This document shows positions 34,752 through 44,283 of a stretch of 64,000 bases of DNA, piece by piece (position 1 is the stretch's first letter; every line of letters starts with the position of its first letter). The stretch is from Candidatus Melainabacteria bacterium. Its GTDB lineage: Bacteria > Cyanobacteriota > Vampirovibrionia > Gastranaerophilales > Gastranaerophilaceae. The stretch covers positions 1-64,000 of the forward strand of contig QHME01000002.1 in NCBI GenBank assembly GCA_003258735.1, in the 5' to 3' direction. The notes beneath the pieces are model-generated. The model was not told the DNA's origin. It was given only the letters and a program-made list of their open reading frames with translations, and did not search any database. The position numbers and the translations under genes were made by a program.

Positions 34752-35582
34752 ATGTTTAAGAAAGAATTTGGTTTCACATTGGCTGAGGGTGCTACGCACG
34801 TAAATTCGCCACAAACTAAAGCAAAGTTTGGATTTACGTTGGCGGAAGTCTTAATCACGCTTGGCATTATTGGTGTCGTTGCTGCGATAACAATTCCAAA
34901 CTTAATTGCGAATCAACAAAAAAAGGCGATTGTTTCACAACTTATGGAGGCTCAATCAATCTTAAATCAAGCTGTAAAAAGTTATGCGGCAGACACTGAT
35001 GAGGAAGGTAGTTCTGAATTTGATACAACATTGTCCCCACAGGAATTTGCAGAAAAATATTTTAAACCTTATTTAAAAATTGCACGAATTTGTACAAGAA
35101 TTGAAGATGGTTGTTGGAAAACAGGTGATTTTTATGGGTATTATGATTTAGCTGGTCACAAGATGACAAATGTCCCATATAGTATCGTTCTAAATAATGG
35201 CATGGTCTTGGGATTTTCAAAAATAGACGGAACTAATCTAGTTTCAATTTTTGTAGATGTTAATGGTCAAGGTAAAAGAAATGTACTAGGAAAAGATGTA
35301 TTTTCTTTTTATCCATATAATAGTGCAAATCTTTGTAATACAGGTACGGAAAAATATAAAAACATTAAAAATGGTGTATATCCAGGTGGGTTCGATAACT
35401 GTGGAACCCCACATGTTGCATATTCAAGAGAAGAATTACTAACTGCAACCTATATTTTGAGAAATTGCAACAAAGTAGGGGCAGTAGGCTACAGCGGCAA
35501 TCGTCCTGGCTTAGGTGCAGGATGTGCTGCCGTTATATTCAAAGACGGTTGGAAAATTTCAAATGATTATCCTTGGAATTAG
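34752..35582 (+). CDS. Pilin-like protein with duplicated GFTLAE motif
   Basis: A 276-residue pseudopilin-like protein. The N-terminus has two copies of the prepilin peptidase recognition sequence: FGFTLAE at residues 6-12, then GATHVNSPQTKAK, then FGFTLAEVLITLGIIGVVAA at 26-45. Only the second is followed by the hydrophobic helix. The C-terminal domain has eight cysteines and ends in KDGWKISNDYPWN, the shared GWKIPxDYP-type tail. ATG at 34752 has AAAGG upstream; the in-frame TTG at 34737 lies in the -10 box. Divergent from the XRE gene at 34593. Confidence 0.88.
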   Translation: MFKKEFGFTLAEGATHVNSPQTKAKFGFTLAEVLITLGIIGVVAAITIPNLIANQQKKAIVSQLMEAQSILNQAVKSYAADTDEEGSSEFDTTLSPQEFAEKYFKPYLKIARICTRIEDGCWKTGDFYGYYDLAGHKMTNVPYSIVLNNGMVLGFSKIDGTNLVSIFVDVNGQGKRNVLGKDVFSFYPYNSANLCNTGTEKYKNIKNGVYPGGFDNCGTPHVAYSREELLTATYILRNCNKVGAVGYSGNRPGLGAGCAAVIFKDGWKISNDYPWN

Positions 35583-35596
35583 GTATAACAATCCTA

Positions 35597-35743
35597 TGTC
35601 ATTCTGAAAGCTTAGAAAATTGGTGTAAGTTTAACGAACACTAAATTTTCTTGCTGTTCAGAATCTCTAACTAAACACCCCTCACCCTACCCCTCTCCCT
35701 CAAGGGGCGAGGGAACATCATTCCGAACTTGTTTTGGAATGAC
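35597..35743. repeat. Palindromic intergenic repeat, copy D
   Basis: TGTCATTCTGAAAGCTTAGAA through CAGAATCTCTAAC (very similar to 13659-13733), followed by a second module with CCCTCTCCCTCAAGGGGCGAGGG and an inverted end TTGGAATGAC. Confidence 0.7.
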
Positions 35744-35807
35744 CTAGACAATACTTAGAATAACGTTAAATAGCTTGACATCCTGCCTTCTTGCCTTCTG
35801 AACTTCC

Positions 35808-38204
35808 TTAAATATCCAAGCCTGTAAACATTTCAAGCGAAGTTACATTTTTCAACAGAGGAAAGTCTTCAATATTGTATTCTTTCACAAAATCAATTGC
35901 TTCATTGCGTGCAAGTTCAAGGATTTTGGCATCTCTAACAATATCTGAAATAATCAAATCCGGCAAACCAGATTGGCGTGTCCCTAAAAATTCCCCAGGC
36001 CCACGCAATTGCAAATCTTTCTCGGCAATAACAAAACCATCATTGGTTTCTGTCATTATTTTCAAACGCTCTCTAGTTTCTTGCGACCTTGAGGCTGTAA
36101 TAAGCACACAATACGATTGGAGCGAATTACGACCAACACGCCCCCTCAACTGATGAAGTTGCGACAAGCCGAAACGCTCGGCATTTTCAATAACCATAAC
36201 CGTTGCATTTGGCACATCAACTCCGACCTCAACAACTGTTGTAGATACCAAAATGTCATATTTGCCGTCTTTAAAATCTTTCATTACTTCGTCTTTTTCA
36301 TCGTTTTTCAATTTGCCATGAAGTAAGCCTATTTTAAATTGTGGAAAGACCTCCTTTTGTAGCTTTTCAGCCTCAATTGTAGCAGCTTTTGCAGATAAAG
36401 TTTCACTCTCATCTATCAGCGGATAAACAATGTAAGCTTGTCTACCATCATTTACTTCACGCTCAATCAAATCCCACACTGCTTTGTGTGAACCTGTCAA
36501 GCTTGTTTTTATAGGTTTTCTACCTTTTGGAAGTTCATTTATTACAGTCAAATCCAAATCGCCATGAACAGTCAATGCTAAAGTTCTTGGAATCGGAGTT
36601 GCTGTCATTGTAAGGATTTGCGGATTTTGTGATTTTTTCTTCAAAACATTTCGTTGTTTTACCCCAAACCTATGTTGTTCATCCACAACAATTGCCCCAA
36701 GATTACTGAACTGCACATTTTCTTGAATCAACGCGTGTGTGCCAACCGCAATATTTGTCTGACCATTTTTGAGGTCAGTTTCAAATTTTTGTCGAACCTT
36801 TTTGCCGTGACTGCCCAAGAATAGACCAACACTTAATCCCATTGGAGTGAGCCATTGAATAAGGTTATTATAATGTTGTTGCGCAAGAATTTCTGTCGGT
36901 GCCATAAGTGCACCTTGATAACCGTTTTCAATTGCAGCAAGCAGCATAATCGTTGCAACGACAGTTTTTCCGCTACCTACATCACCTTGCAAAAGTCTTT
37001 GCATTGGGGTGTCCGAATCCATATCCTGCAAAATTTCGTTTACGGCTTGTTTTTGTCCGGAAGTTAATTCAAACGGCAGATTTTTAATAAACTGTTGAAC
37101 AAGTCCGTCTTTGTGCACTTTTAAGGCATAGGATGAGGTGTTTTTAGCGGTATTTTCTCGCAACCTGATTAACTTCAATTGCACCAAGAATAATTCTTCA
37201 AAAATCAAAGAAAATCTTGCGTGCTCCAAACTGTCCATAGATTCAGGAAAATGAATTTGAGCAACAGCAACTTTTTTATCAACAAGCCCTAAACGATTTC
37301 TAATATGGTCAGGAACAATATTTACAATATCATTTTTGTATAGTTCAATCGCGTTATAGATTGCTTTGCGCAAGGTTTTGATACTAAGCCCCTCACACAC
37401 AGTATAAATCGGCACAATACGCGCTACATTCAAATTTTTTGTCCCTGAATCTTCCATAAACTCACCGCTCATAATTGAATATGTCGGTTTATCCATCGTT
37501 AATTGATTGTTGTAACTATTGCGTTTCACAACTCCGGAAACCATTATCCCCGCATTTATTGGGAATTGTGCTTTGGTGCGCTCAAGTAAATATTTGTTAC
37601 CTTTAGCATTGAAAAAACTCAACTCAAATCGACCGCTTTCGTCACCGATAACAACTTTTATAACTGACAAATTGTTGCGAGTATTAAATGCCGAAACTGA
37701 TTTTATATAGCCAAAAACAGTTGTAGTCTGCCCTTCTTCAAGATTTTTAATAAGAGTACGTGAAGAATAGTCAATATGTTTTTTAGGGAAATACATCATC
37801 AAGTCTTGGGCAGTGAAAATGCCAAGTTTGTTTAACTTATATGCAACTTTTGGTCCAACGCCTTTGATATACATAACATCTACTTCTGACGGATGCTTTT
37901 GTCGCTGGAGCTGCATTGTTTTTTCTTCTTCTTGAGATTGTTTTTCCTGCTGAATATCGGCTTTTATTGTCCTGACAAGCTGTTCAATCGCCTTGCGCCT
38001 TTCCGGAACGGATGCGTAAGGATAAACCTCAAAAGCCTCTTCTACAACTGCCCAACGAGGGTTCTTTCCTGACTTTTTGTAATTTTTGCGCGCCTCACCT
38101 TTGATAAAACTCGAAAATTTTTGAGTTTTACCATGTATATCGATATAGCGATATTTAACCTCAATATCTATAGCTGCTTTTATTTTGTCAAGATTTTCAA
38201 CCAT
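35808..38204 (-). CDS. recG: ATP-dependent DNA helicase RecG
   Basis: A 798-residue branch-migration helicase. After a 110-residue N-terminal extension come the HhH-like/wedge OB domain (MYIKGVGPKVAYKLNKLGI, VFGYIKSVSAF), helicase motifs GDVGSGKTVVA (Walker A), VVDEQHRFGVKQR (DEQH box), TMTATPIPRTL, and STTVVEVGVDVPNATVMVIENAERFGLSQLHQLRGRVGR, then the C-terminal TRQSGLPDL. Most RecG proteins have about 690 residues; the long N-terminal extension is typical of cyanobacterial and plant RecG, supporting the lineage. It is followed by, and in the same direction as, the 38245 pilin gene upstream. Confidence 0.96.
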   Translation of the reverse strand: MVENLDKIKAAIDIEVKYRYIDIHGKTQKFSSFIKGEARKNYKKSGKNPRWAVVEEAFEVYPYASVPERRKAIEQLVRTIKADIQQEKQSQEEEKTMQLQRQKHPSEVDVMYIKGVGPKVAYKLNKLGIFTAQDLMMYFPKKHIDYSSRTLIKNLEEGQTTTVFGYIKSVSAFNTRNNLSVIKVVIGDESGRFELSFFNAKGNKYLLERTKAQFPINAGIMVSGVVKRNSYNNQLTMDKPTYSIMSGEFMEDSGTKNLNVARIVPIYTVCEGLSIKTLRKAIYNAIELYKNDIVNIVPDHIRNRLGLVDKKVAVAQIHFPESMDSLEHARFSLIFEELFLVQLKLIRLRENTAKNTSSYALKVHKDGLVQQFIKNLPFELTSGQKQAVNEILQDMDSDTPMQRLLQGDVGSGKTVVATIMLLAAIENGYQGALMAPTEILAQQHYNNLIQWLTPMGLSVGLFLGSHGKKVRQKFETDLKNGQTNIAVGTHALIQENVQFSNLGAIVVDEQHRFGVKQRNVLKKKSQNPQILTMTATPIPRTLALTVHGDLDLTVINELPKGRKPIKTSLTGSHKAVWDLIEREVNDGRQAYIVYPLIDESETLSAKAATIEAEKLQKEVFPQFKIGLLHGKLKNDEKDEVMKDFKDGKYDILVSTTVVEVGVDVPNATVMVIENAERFGLSQLHQLRGRVGRNSLQSYCVLITASRSQETRERLKIMTETNDGFVIAEKDLQLRGPGEFLGTRQSGLPDLIISDIVRDAKILELARNEAIDFVKEYNIEDFPLLKNVTSLEMFTGLDI

Positions 38205-38244
38205 AGTTATGATTTTACATCAAGGAAATGTTTTTTGCTAACGC

Positions 38245-38967
38245 TTAATATTGAATTTTTCGAGGGTAATCAGCAGGAATTTTCCAACCGTTCAACTTGA
38301 TAATTGTTGAACAATAATTTCCATTTGTTGAGGCATCTCCCTTACAGCTATAAGTTTTTCCTTCATACAAAGACTCTTTCTTGCCATCCCAATTATGCAT
38401 AAAAGGTTCTAAACCTTGTTGATAGTGATATTTGAAGGATTGAGTTGTATTTGTAGGTTCCCATAAAAACTCAAACGCGCAAATGCCTAAATTTGGATTT
38501 TTATTAAGACATTTTTCGGGATTTTTTGGAAAGAAAGTAATATTTCTTGTATCTAGGGAACGATAGGTAAACGCACTACCATCTGCTAAAACATAAAGCG
38601 TTACCGTAATATTTTTCTGAGCATTTTTCAGTCTCTTTTTTGTCATAACTTTCATATAAGGAGCTAGATATTTTTCAAAAGCAGCATCAACAACATCCGA
38701 GTTTTCTTTTACATTTCCATCTTCATCATAAATATTTTTAGCCGCGTCCCAATAGCTGTCCCAACCTTCGACTTCGCCATTTTCAGCGACCGAAAGTTTG
38801 ATTGCTTGGTTGAATAAAGAATAGAATTTTTTCAATCGAGTTTCTGTTATATGCTTGTTGTAACTGCTTATCATAACAGGTATTGTCATCGCAGCAACTA
38901 CCCCAATAATACCTAGTGTTATTAGGACCTCTGCTAAAGTAAACCCGAATCTATTTTTATAAAACAT
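38245..38967 (-). CDS. Type IV pilin-like / pseudopilin protein
   Basis: A 240-residue protein. The leader MFYKNRFG is followed by FTLAEVLITLGIIGVVAAMTIPVMI, so cleavage after Gly8 is expected. The C-terminal domain includes a cysteine-rich end (CLNKNPNLGICAF; YSCKGDASTNGNYCSTIIKLNGWKIPADYPR), with the GWKIPADYP tail. RBS AGGAGG. It is divergent from the XRE gene at 39120. As with the others, no pilus assembly genes adjoin. Confidence 0.88.
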   Translation of the reverse strand: MFYKNRFGFTLAEVLITLGIIGVVAAMTIPVMISSYNKHITETRLKKFYSLFNQAIKLSVAENGEVEGWDSYWDAAKNIYDEDGNVKENSDVVDAAFEKYLAPYMKVMTKKRLKNAQKNITVTLYVLADGSAFTYRSLDTRNITFFPKNPEKCLNKNPNLGICAFEFLWEPTNTTQSFKYHYQQGLEPFMHNWDGKKESLYEGKTYSCKGDASTNGNYCSTIIKLNGWKIPADYPRKIQY

Positions 38968-39083
38968 TCTATCCTCCTAAATATCCTATTTCCGTTTTAA
39001 ATGTATCATAAAAATGCAGAAACTATCCTTTTATCTACGAATATTAATATATTTCTTAACGATACTCACTGTATATTTAAACT

Positions 39084-39105
39084 GGATAATTTTTTACAAT
39101 TATCC
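39084..39105. promoter_or_regulatory. Palindrome GGATAATT-N6-AATTATCC, candidate operator
   Basis: Perfect 8-base arms with a 6-base spacer, ending six bases before the ribosome binding site of the XRE gene. A related half-site (AACTATCC) occurs at about 39021-39028, nearer the divergent pilin gene. Confidence 0.6.
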
Positions 39106-39119
39106 AAAAGGAGGGTATT

Positions 39120-39467
39120 GTGGCAAAAAATAGTTTCGGACAAAAACTCAAGCAAGTAAGAAAAGCAAAACATCTGACTCAAGAAGCATTAGCTGAACTT
39201 GCCGGAATAAATGAAAAACACATTTCAAAAATCGAAACAGGGGTGTATTTTCCGACCTACAATACTCTTAACAAAATTTTGACTGCCCTCGATTTGAATA
39301 TCGAAGATGTAGGGCTTGAGTTAAATTCACTCAAAACCAACGACAGCCCTTTTTATATAAAAGCATTGCAAATTCTAAATGATGCAAAATCTGAGCAAGA
39401 ACTTGAATACTATTATGGAATTTTGCGTCAAGCACAAAAAGGTATTGATATTCTAAAAATCAACTAA
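39120..39467 (+). CDS. XRE-family transcriptional regulator
   Basis: A 115-residue protein with GTG start behind AGGAGG. Residues 6-65 form the HTH ([48 protein letters not shown]), followed by a helical tail ([22 protein letters not shown]). It is divergent from the pilin-like gene at 38967, with the palindrome at 39084 between them; autoregulation is likely. Its 3' end overlaps the ruvB end by four bases. Confidence 0.9.
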   Translation: MAKNSFGQKLKQVRKAKHLTQEALAELAGINEKHISKIETGVYFPTYNTLNKILTALDLNIEDVGLELNSLKTNDSPFYIKALQILNDAKSEQELEYYYGILRQAQKGIDILKIN

Positions 39468-40546
39468 AACAAATTTTGTTGGATTGAATCACTATGTTTG
39501 GTTTTATACCCCAAATGCCTGTATGTTTCAGGAGAAACTTTACGTCCGCGCGGTGTTCTTTGCAATAATCCTGCTTGCAACAAAAACGGTTCACAAACAT
39601 CCTCAATTGTTCTTGCATCTTCCCCAATGGCAGCAGCAATGGTCTCAATACCGACAGGCCCACCATCATACTTTTCAATGATTAATTTTAAAAGATTTCT
39701 ATCTGTAGTATCTAGTCCAAATTCATCAATTTTCAAAATATCAAGAGCTTCATTTGCAATATCTTTTGTAATTTTGCCATTATATTTTACAAGTGCGTAA
39801 TCACTGACCCTTTTTATAAGCCTGTTTGCAATACGTGGAGTACCTCTTGAACGCTTAGCAATTGCAAAAGCACCATCTTCATCAATTTCAATATCCAAAA
39901 TTCCTGCAGTGCGCTTGATTACCTGCGCCAACTCTTTATTTGTGTAAAATTCCAATCTGTGAATTATCCCAAATCTATCTCTAAGTGGTCCGGATAATTC
40001 TCCAGCTTTTGTTGTTGCACCAATCAGAGTAAATTTTGGCAACGGAACGCGTAGAGTCTTTACTGTTTGGCTTTTTCCTGTTGTCATATCAAGATAAAAA
40101 TCTTCCATTGCAGGGTACAAAATTTCTTCTGCGACCTTGTTCAATCGGTGAATTTCATCAATAAACAGAATCTCTCCACCTTGTAAAGACATCAAAATCC
40201 CAATAATATCACGCGGACGCTCCAATGCAGGAGCTGATGTAATTTTTATATCGACACCCATTTCTTGCGCTATCACACCTGCAAGCGTAGTTTTGCCAAG
40301 ACCAGGAGGGCCATAAAACAGTAGGTGATCAAGTGGTAGTTCGCGTTTTTTTGCAGCTTGGATAGTAATTTTTAGAGTTTCTTTTAAATTAGATTGCCCA
40401 ATATATGTATCAAAAGATTTTGGACGAATACAATTTTCAAAATTTTTGTCAAGGTCAATTGCCTCCGGCTTTACAACAGGATTCTTTTTGACTGTTTTTA
40501 ATTCGCTATCATTTTCAAAATCGTTATCGTCTGCAATAATACTCAT
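39464..40546 (-). CDS. ruvB: Holliday junction branch migration helicase RuvB
   Basis: A 360-residue AAA+ motor. Motifs: [11 protein letters not shown], Walker [15 protein letters not shown], Walker [13 protein letters not shown], sensor 1 [20 protein letters not shown], arginine finger in [13 protein letters not shown], and the winged-helix end ([41 protein letters not shown]). The ATG at 40546 has AAGGA ten bases upstream; the 40576 start adds ten residues with no support. It works with RuvA and RuvC, not adjacent. Convergent with the XRE gene. Confidence 0.96.
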   Translation of the reverse strand: MSIIADDNDFENDSELKTVKKNPVVKPEAIDLDKNFENCIRPKSFDTYIGQSNLKETLKITIQAAKKRELPLDHLLFYGPPGLGKTTLAGVIAQEMGVDIKITSAPALERPRDIIGILMSLQGGEILFIDEIHRLNKVAEEILYPAMEDFYLDMTTGKSQTVKTLRVPLPKFTLIGATTKAGELSGPLRDRFGIIHRLEFYTNKELAQVIKRTAGILDIEIDEDGAFAIAKRSRGTPRIANRLIKRVSDYALVKYNGKITKDIANEALDILKIDEFGLDTTDRNLLKLIIEKYDGGPVGIETIAAAIGEDARTIEDVCEPFLLQAGLLQRTPRGRKVSPETYRHLGYKTKHSDSIQQNLF

Positions 40547-40630
40547 ATTCTTTTCGTCCTTATAAAATATTAGCACGAAAATCCTTGATAGTGAATAAGA
40601 GTTTTTAACTAAATATCATCTTTTTGAACT

Positions 40631-40640
40631 AGTTTAAACT
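40631..40640. promoter_or_regulatory. AGTTTAAACT palindrome in the -35 region
   Basis: Perfect 10-base palindrome 13 bases upstream of the TATAAT of the 40666 gene; possible regulator site. Confidence 0.35.
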
Positions 40641-40650
40641 ACACGCGCTA

Positions 40651-40659
40651 TGGTATAAT
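40651..40659 (+). promoter_or_regulatory. Extended -10 of the 40666 gene (leaderless type)
   Basis: TGG-TATAAT ends exactly six bases before the ATG at 40666; no Shine-Dalgarno sequence. Confidence 0.6.
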
Positions 40660-40665
40660 TTGGGT

Positions 40666-43600
40666 ATGGAATGTCCAAAATGCGGAGCAGAAATAGATAA
40701 AAATGCAATGGTGTGCCCTAATTGTAAGAAGGTGCTCAAAATCGTTTGCCCTGTTTGTCGGACAGTGAATACAAAAAATGTTTGCCGAAAATGCGGTGAA
40801 ATTCTTGTTACCAAATGTTCAAAATGTGGCAAGATAAACCTTATGAAAAACCCCAAATGTGTAAAATGCGGTTATTCTAACGAAATTAGCGCAGTTCAAG
40901 GTGAGTCAAACTCTGACAGTTTCGCAGTCGTAAGAATTGACTTTCCAAATAGTGATGTTGTAAAAGCAAAACTTGGTTCAAATCAACTATACCAAAAGTT
41001 TAGAACCAATTTTGATGCAATGATTGCATCTTATGTCAGCACCCTAAGAGTAAGACGTCAAATTATCAAAAACGACATCTATATTATAAGATTCAACAGA
41101 GATTACACATTCACATCTTCAGCTAACTCTGCTATTCTTGCAACAATTGAACTTTTAAATATGATAACCAAGCTGAATGTCAAACTTTTGAAGAAAAAAG
41201 GAGTTGCACTAAGATGCAATTTCTCAATAATGAAAAGAGATGCTGACAAAAACCCTTACGATATTGATTCAAAATTCCATGCAAATATGGTTTATCAAAG
41301 CTCATCAAAGGATATGAAAGCTTTGGATGCTTTTCAGGTGATAACTGATGAAGATTTTTATGACTCATACAAAGATAAATACAAAATGGAGTCCTTAAAT
41401 TCTACTCTTGTAGATGGAGCGATGAAAAGATTCTACGAAATCGACCTCAAAGAATTTGTAAATATTGGAGAATTTTTGCGCAACGAAGCCCAACAAGAAC
41501 AAGAGTCTCACGAAGATCTTGAGATTCCAAATTTTGTACAATCTGCGCTTATTGACCAAGAAAAAATCACCCAACAGGCACTAAAAGAAGAAAATCAGCT
41601 TTCTGATGATGAAATTTATGACATCGAAATGATTAATTTTGAAGAAATAAATTGCGCTTTTATTAAAACAGAGAGCATAAATGTGCTTGATTGCGTTGTA
41701 CAAACTCTACAACAAGTTCCAAAAGGTGTTTTGGCAATAAAAGCCTCTCCAATGTATCAACCATATTCTTTAAAATTATTATCAGCAGTTGAAGAAATCG
41801 GCATCTATGACAACGTAATCCCAATAACATGTCATGATGATATGAAGTATTCTCCATACGCATTTTTCAGAGATTTGGTTTCTTCAATTTTTGATTACAC
41901 AGTTTCTCAAAAATTATTTGATACAAATGATTTTTCAATGTTTGCAAATATTGATAAATCAAAATTAATTGAAGATTTGGTCAGACTAAATCAACGACCT
42001 ATGCAAAATATGGAACAAACAAGGGAAGATTATTGCAACGTATTTTTGTCTTTGTTAAAAGCTATTCCAAACACTCTGATATTTATTGAAAATTATGAGA
42101 AAATGGACTCAAGTTCTATGTTTGTCCTAGAAAAATTATTTGATTATTTTGACGAGACAAATATAAGCTACTTAATATCTTATGACAAAGAATTTTCACT
42201 CCACAAAAACGCTCATTTTCTATTGGCTAGACCATATTACACAGAAGTAACCCTCACTCCGACTCCATTTGAAATCATCATTGGGTCAGATTTAGATTTT
42301 TACAAAAATATAATGACTGATTTCTATTTTCAAAGAATTGCAAAATATGCCTGCGGAAGCACGTTATTTTTGGATTTTGCAATACAATACCTGATAGAAT
42401 CAGGAGTTTATGAATATACAGAAGATTCAATTGTGATGGTTAATCCAAAAACAATTATTATTCCATCAGGTTTGGACAAATTGATTAAACGTCGTATTAA
42501 TCTGATGAAAGACGACGAAGAAATGATTAAATTCTTGACTATGCTTGTACTTTTGGGCACAAGAGTCGATGAAAAAACTATCAATTCTTTAGGATTTAAC
42601 AATTGGCAAAAAATGGTGGAAAAACTGAGCGGTATGGGTTATATGTACACATACAACAATTGTTTGTATTTCCCTAATTACAACATTTTACGAAAATGTC
42701 TTTTAGAAGTTATCAAACCTGAATATTTACAATCTGTTGCCAGTGAATTATTTGAAAATGTGTTTATCGAATCTATGCCGGCACCTGTAAAAACTTTCTT
42801 ATTTGATAAACTTCAAATGGGAGAACAAGTTATATTTGAATGGGAAAAACTTGCAAATACAAACCTTTCTATGGGTGATTTTGCATCGTATTTGAATTGT
42901 TCCCATGAGATTTTAACAGCACTTGACAAATATGCCCAAAACTGGTCAGAAGAAGATTTGATGAAATTCAAATTTTCACTATATGAAAATGTTTCAAATA
43001 ATTTGTTTGATTATGACCCTGAAAAAACAAGAGAGCTTGCAGAAAAGACATTACTAAGTATACAAAGAAGTGGTAATTCTGAACAATATGTATCACTTTG
43101 CACAAGGATGATTCAAGGTTCTATTGAGCATGGTGATTATATGTACGCGATGAATCTTACACATGGGGTCTTATCATCTTTGGACAAATCTTCAATTGAC
43201 CCATCATCACCTGATTTCAACTTGTATTTCTTGTTGATGTCAATAATTTATGTCAAAATTTTATTTAATATCGGTGCTTATGAAGATTGTCTTGATATCG
43301 GTTATAATGTCTTGAATGTTTTGGATTCTGAGAAAATCGACTCAATACCATACACAATTGTATCAAAAGAAGAATTTAAGTATTTGGTATCTGAATGTGT
43401 CGGATATATCGCTCTTGTTGATGTTATTACACTGAAAGAAGATGTTGGCGAATTTTTAGACATCTCAAAAAAATTGTTAAACTTCTTGCCTGATTCTTAC
43501 TCTATATTTGTACAACTTCAAAACCTGATAAAAGGGCAATCTGTCAATCTGGACAAAAGTATGGATGGAGAAGATGTATTTTCACCTATTCTTTATCATA

Positions 43601-44244
43601 TAATCAATGCATTTATATCTTTCAAGAACAATCCTGAAAAATTTGCGCAAGAAATCTATAAATCAAAACTTATTGCCAAAAATGCAATGATGTTTCAATT
43701 TGAATTATTTAGTGACCTAATGATTGGCTATGCCTATATTGGTTTAAATTCATTCAAAAAAGCATCTGCAATAATTTATAAGATTATAAAAGATGCAAAA
43801 TTTAAAGGAATGAATGCCATTGTTCACTCGGCTTGGTATGTAATGAGTATTCTAAATATCAAAGAAGGAAAGTACGATATTGCTTATGGCGTACTGAACA
43901 ACTCTGATATTCAAATGGAGAAAAATGGGGTTGTCAGTGATTATTTGACAATGTTAAACAAAGTAAACATGTATAAAATCCTAATGTGTACCGACGCAAA
44001 AGACCAAGCTCAAATTTGTATGAATCAAGCTTCAACGATTGTTCAAAAATATGGTTTAAATTTCAACTTAAATATTGACATTCAAAAAATTATGATGGAA
44101 AATTCTGTTAGCACAGCAGAGCAAAACAAGGCTCAAAACACTGTTAAAAAGCAAGATGAGAGTATCTCTGTCGAAGAAAATTTATCAGAATTTAGCGAGA
44201 ATGATGGTGATGTCGTCAATCCTTCTGAATTTTTCTCCGATTAG
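40666..44244 (+). CDS. Giant zinc-ribbon / cyclase-like / NTPase-like / TPR protein
   Basis: A 1192-residue cytoplasmic protein. Residues 1-70 hold several zinc ribbons (CPKCGAEI, CPNCKKVL, CPVC, CRKCGE, CSKCGK, CVKCGY). Residues 80-275 have the layout of a class III adenylate/guanylate cyclase domain (VVRIDF, YIIRFNRD, LLKKKGVALRCNFSIM) but no clear catalytic Asp pair. Residues 330-650 resemble a STAND/AAA_16 NTPase, yet the P-loop position (VLAIKASPMYQPYS, near 354) lacks GxxxxGK; a Walker B-like TLIFIENYEKMD is near 470. The C-terminal half is TPR-like. It looks like an inactive relative of soluble-adenylyl-cyclase-type proteins. Domain calls are by eye. It precedes glgA by 39 bases. Confidence 0.7.
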   Translation: MECPKCGAEIDKNAMVCPNCKKVLKIVCPVCRTVNTKNVCRKCGEILVTKCSKCGKINLMKNPKCVKCGYSNEISAVQGESNSDSFAVVRIDFPNSDVVKAKLGSNQLYQKFRTNFDAMIASYVSTLRVRRQIIKNDIYIIRFNRDYTFTSSANSAILATIELLNMITKLNVKLLKKKGVALRCNFSIMKRDADKNPYDIDSKFHANMVYQSSSKDMKALDAFQVITDEDFYDSYKDKYKMESLNSTLVDGAMKRFYEIDLKEFVNIGEFLRNEAQQEQESHEDLEIPNFVQSALIDQEKITQQALKEENQLSDDEIYDIEMINFEEINCAFIKTESINVLDCVVQTLQQVPKGVLAIKASPMYQPYSLKLLSAVEEIGIYDNVIPITCHDDMKYSPYAFFRDLVSSIFDYTVSQKLFDTNDFSMFANIDKSKLIEDLVRLNQRPMQNMEQTREDYCNVFLSLLKAIPNTLIFIENYEKMDSSSMFVLEKLFDYFDETNISYLISYDKEFSLHKNAHFLLARPYYTEVTLTPTPFEIIIGSDLDFYKNIMTDFYFQRIAKYACGSTLFLDFAIQYLIESGVYEYTEDSIVMVNPKTIIIPSGLDKLIKRRINLMKDDEEMIKFLTMLVLLGTRVDEKTINSLGFNNWQKMVEKLSGMGYMYTYNNCLYFPNYNILRKCLLEVIKPEYLQSVASELFENVFIESMPAPVKTFLFDKLQMGEQVIFEWEKLANTNLSMGDFASYLNCSHEILTALDKYAQNWSEEDLMKFKFSLYENVSNNLFDYDPEKTRELAEKTLLSIQRSGNSEQYVSLCTRMIQGSIEHGDYMYAMNLTHGVLSSLDKSSIDPSSPDFNLYFLLMSIIYVKILFNIGAYEDCLDIGYNVLNVLDSEKIDSIPYTIVSKEEFKYLVSECVGYIALVDVITLKEDVGEFLDISKKLLNFLPDSYSIFVQLQNLIKGQSVNLDKSMDGEDVFSPILYHIINAFISFKNNPEKFAQEIYKSKLIAKNAMMFQFELFSDLMIGYAYIGLNSFKKASAIIYKIIKDAKFKGMNAIVHSAWYVMSILNIKEGKYDIAYGVLNNSDIQMEKNGVVSDYLTMLNKVNMYKILMCTDAKDQAQICMNQASTIVQKYGLNFNLNIDIQKIMMENSVSTAEQNKAQNTVKKQDESISVEENLSEFSENDGDVVNPSEFFSD

Positions 44245-44283
44245 AATTAAATGAATTTATCCGTATTCAGAAAGAGAGGAAAA

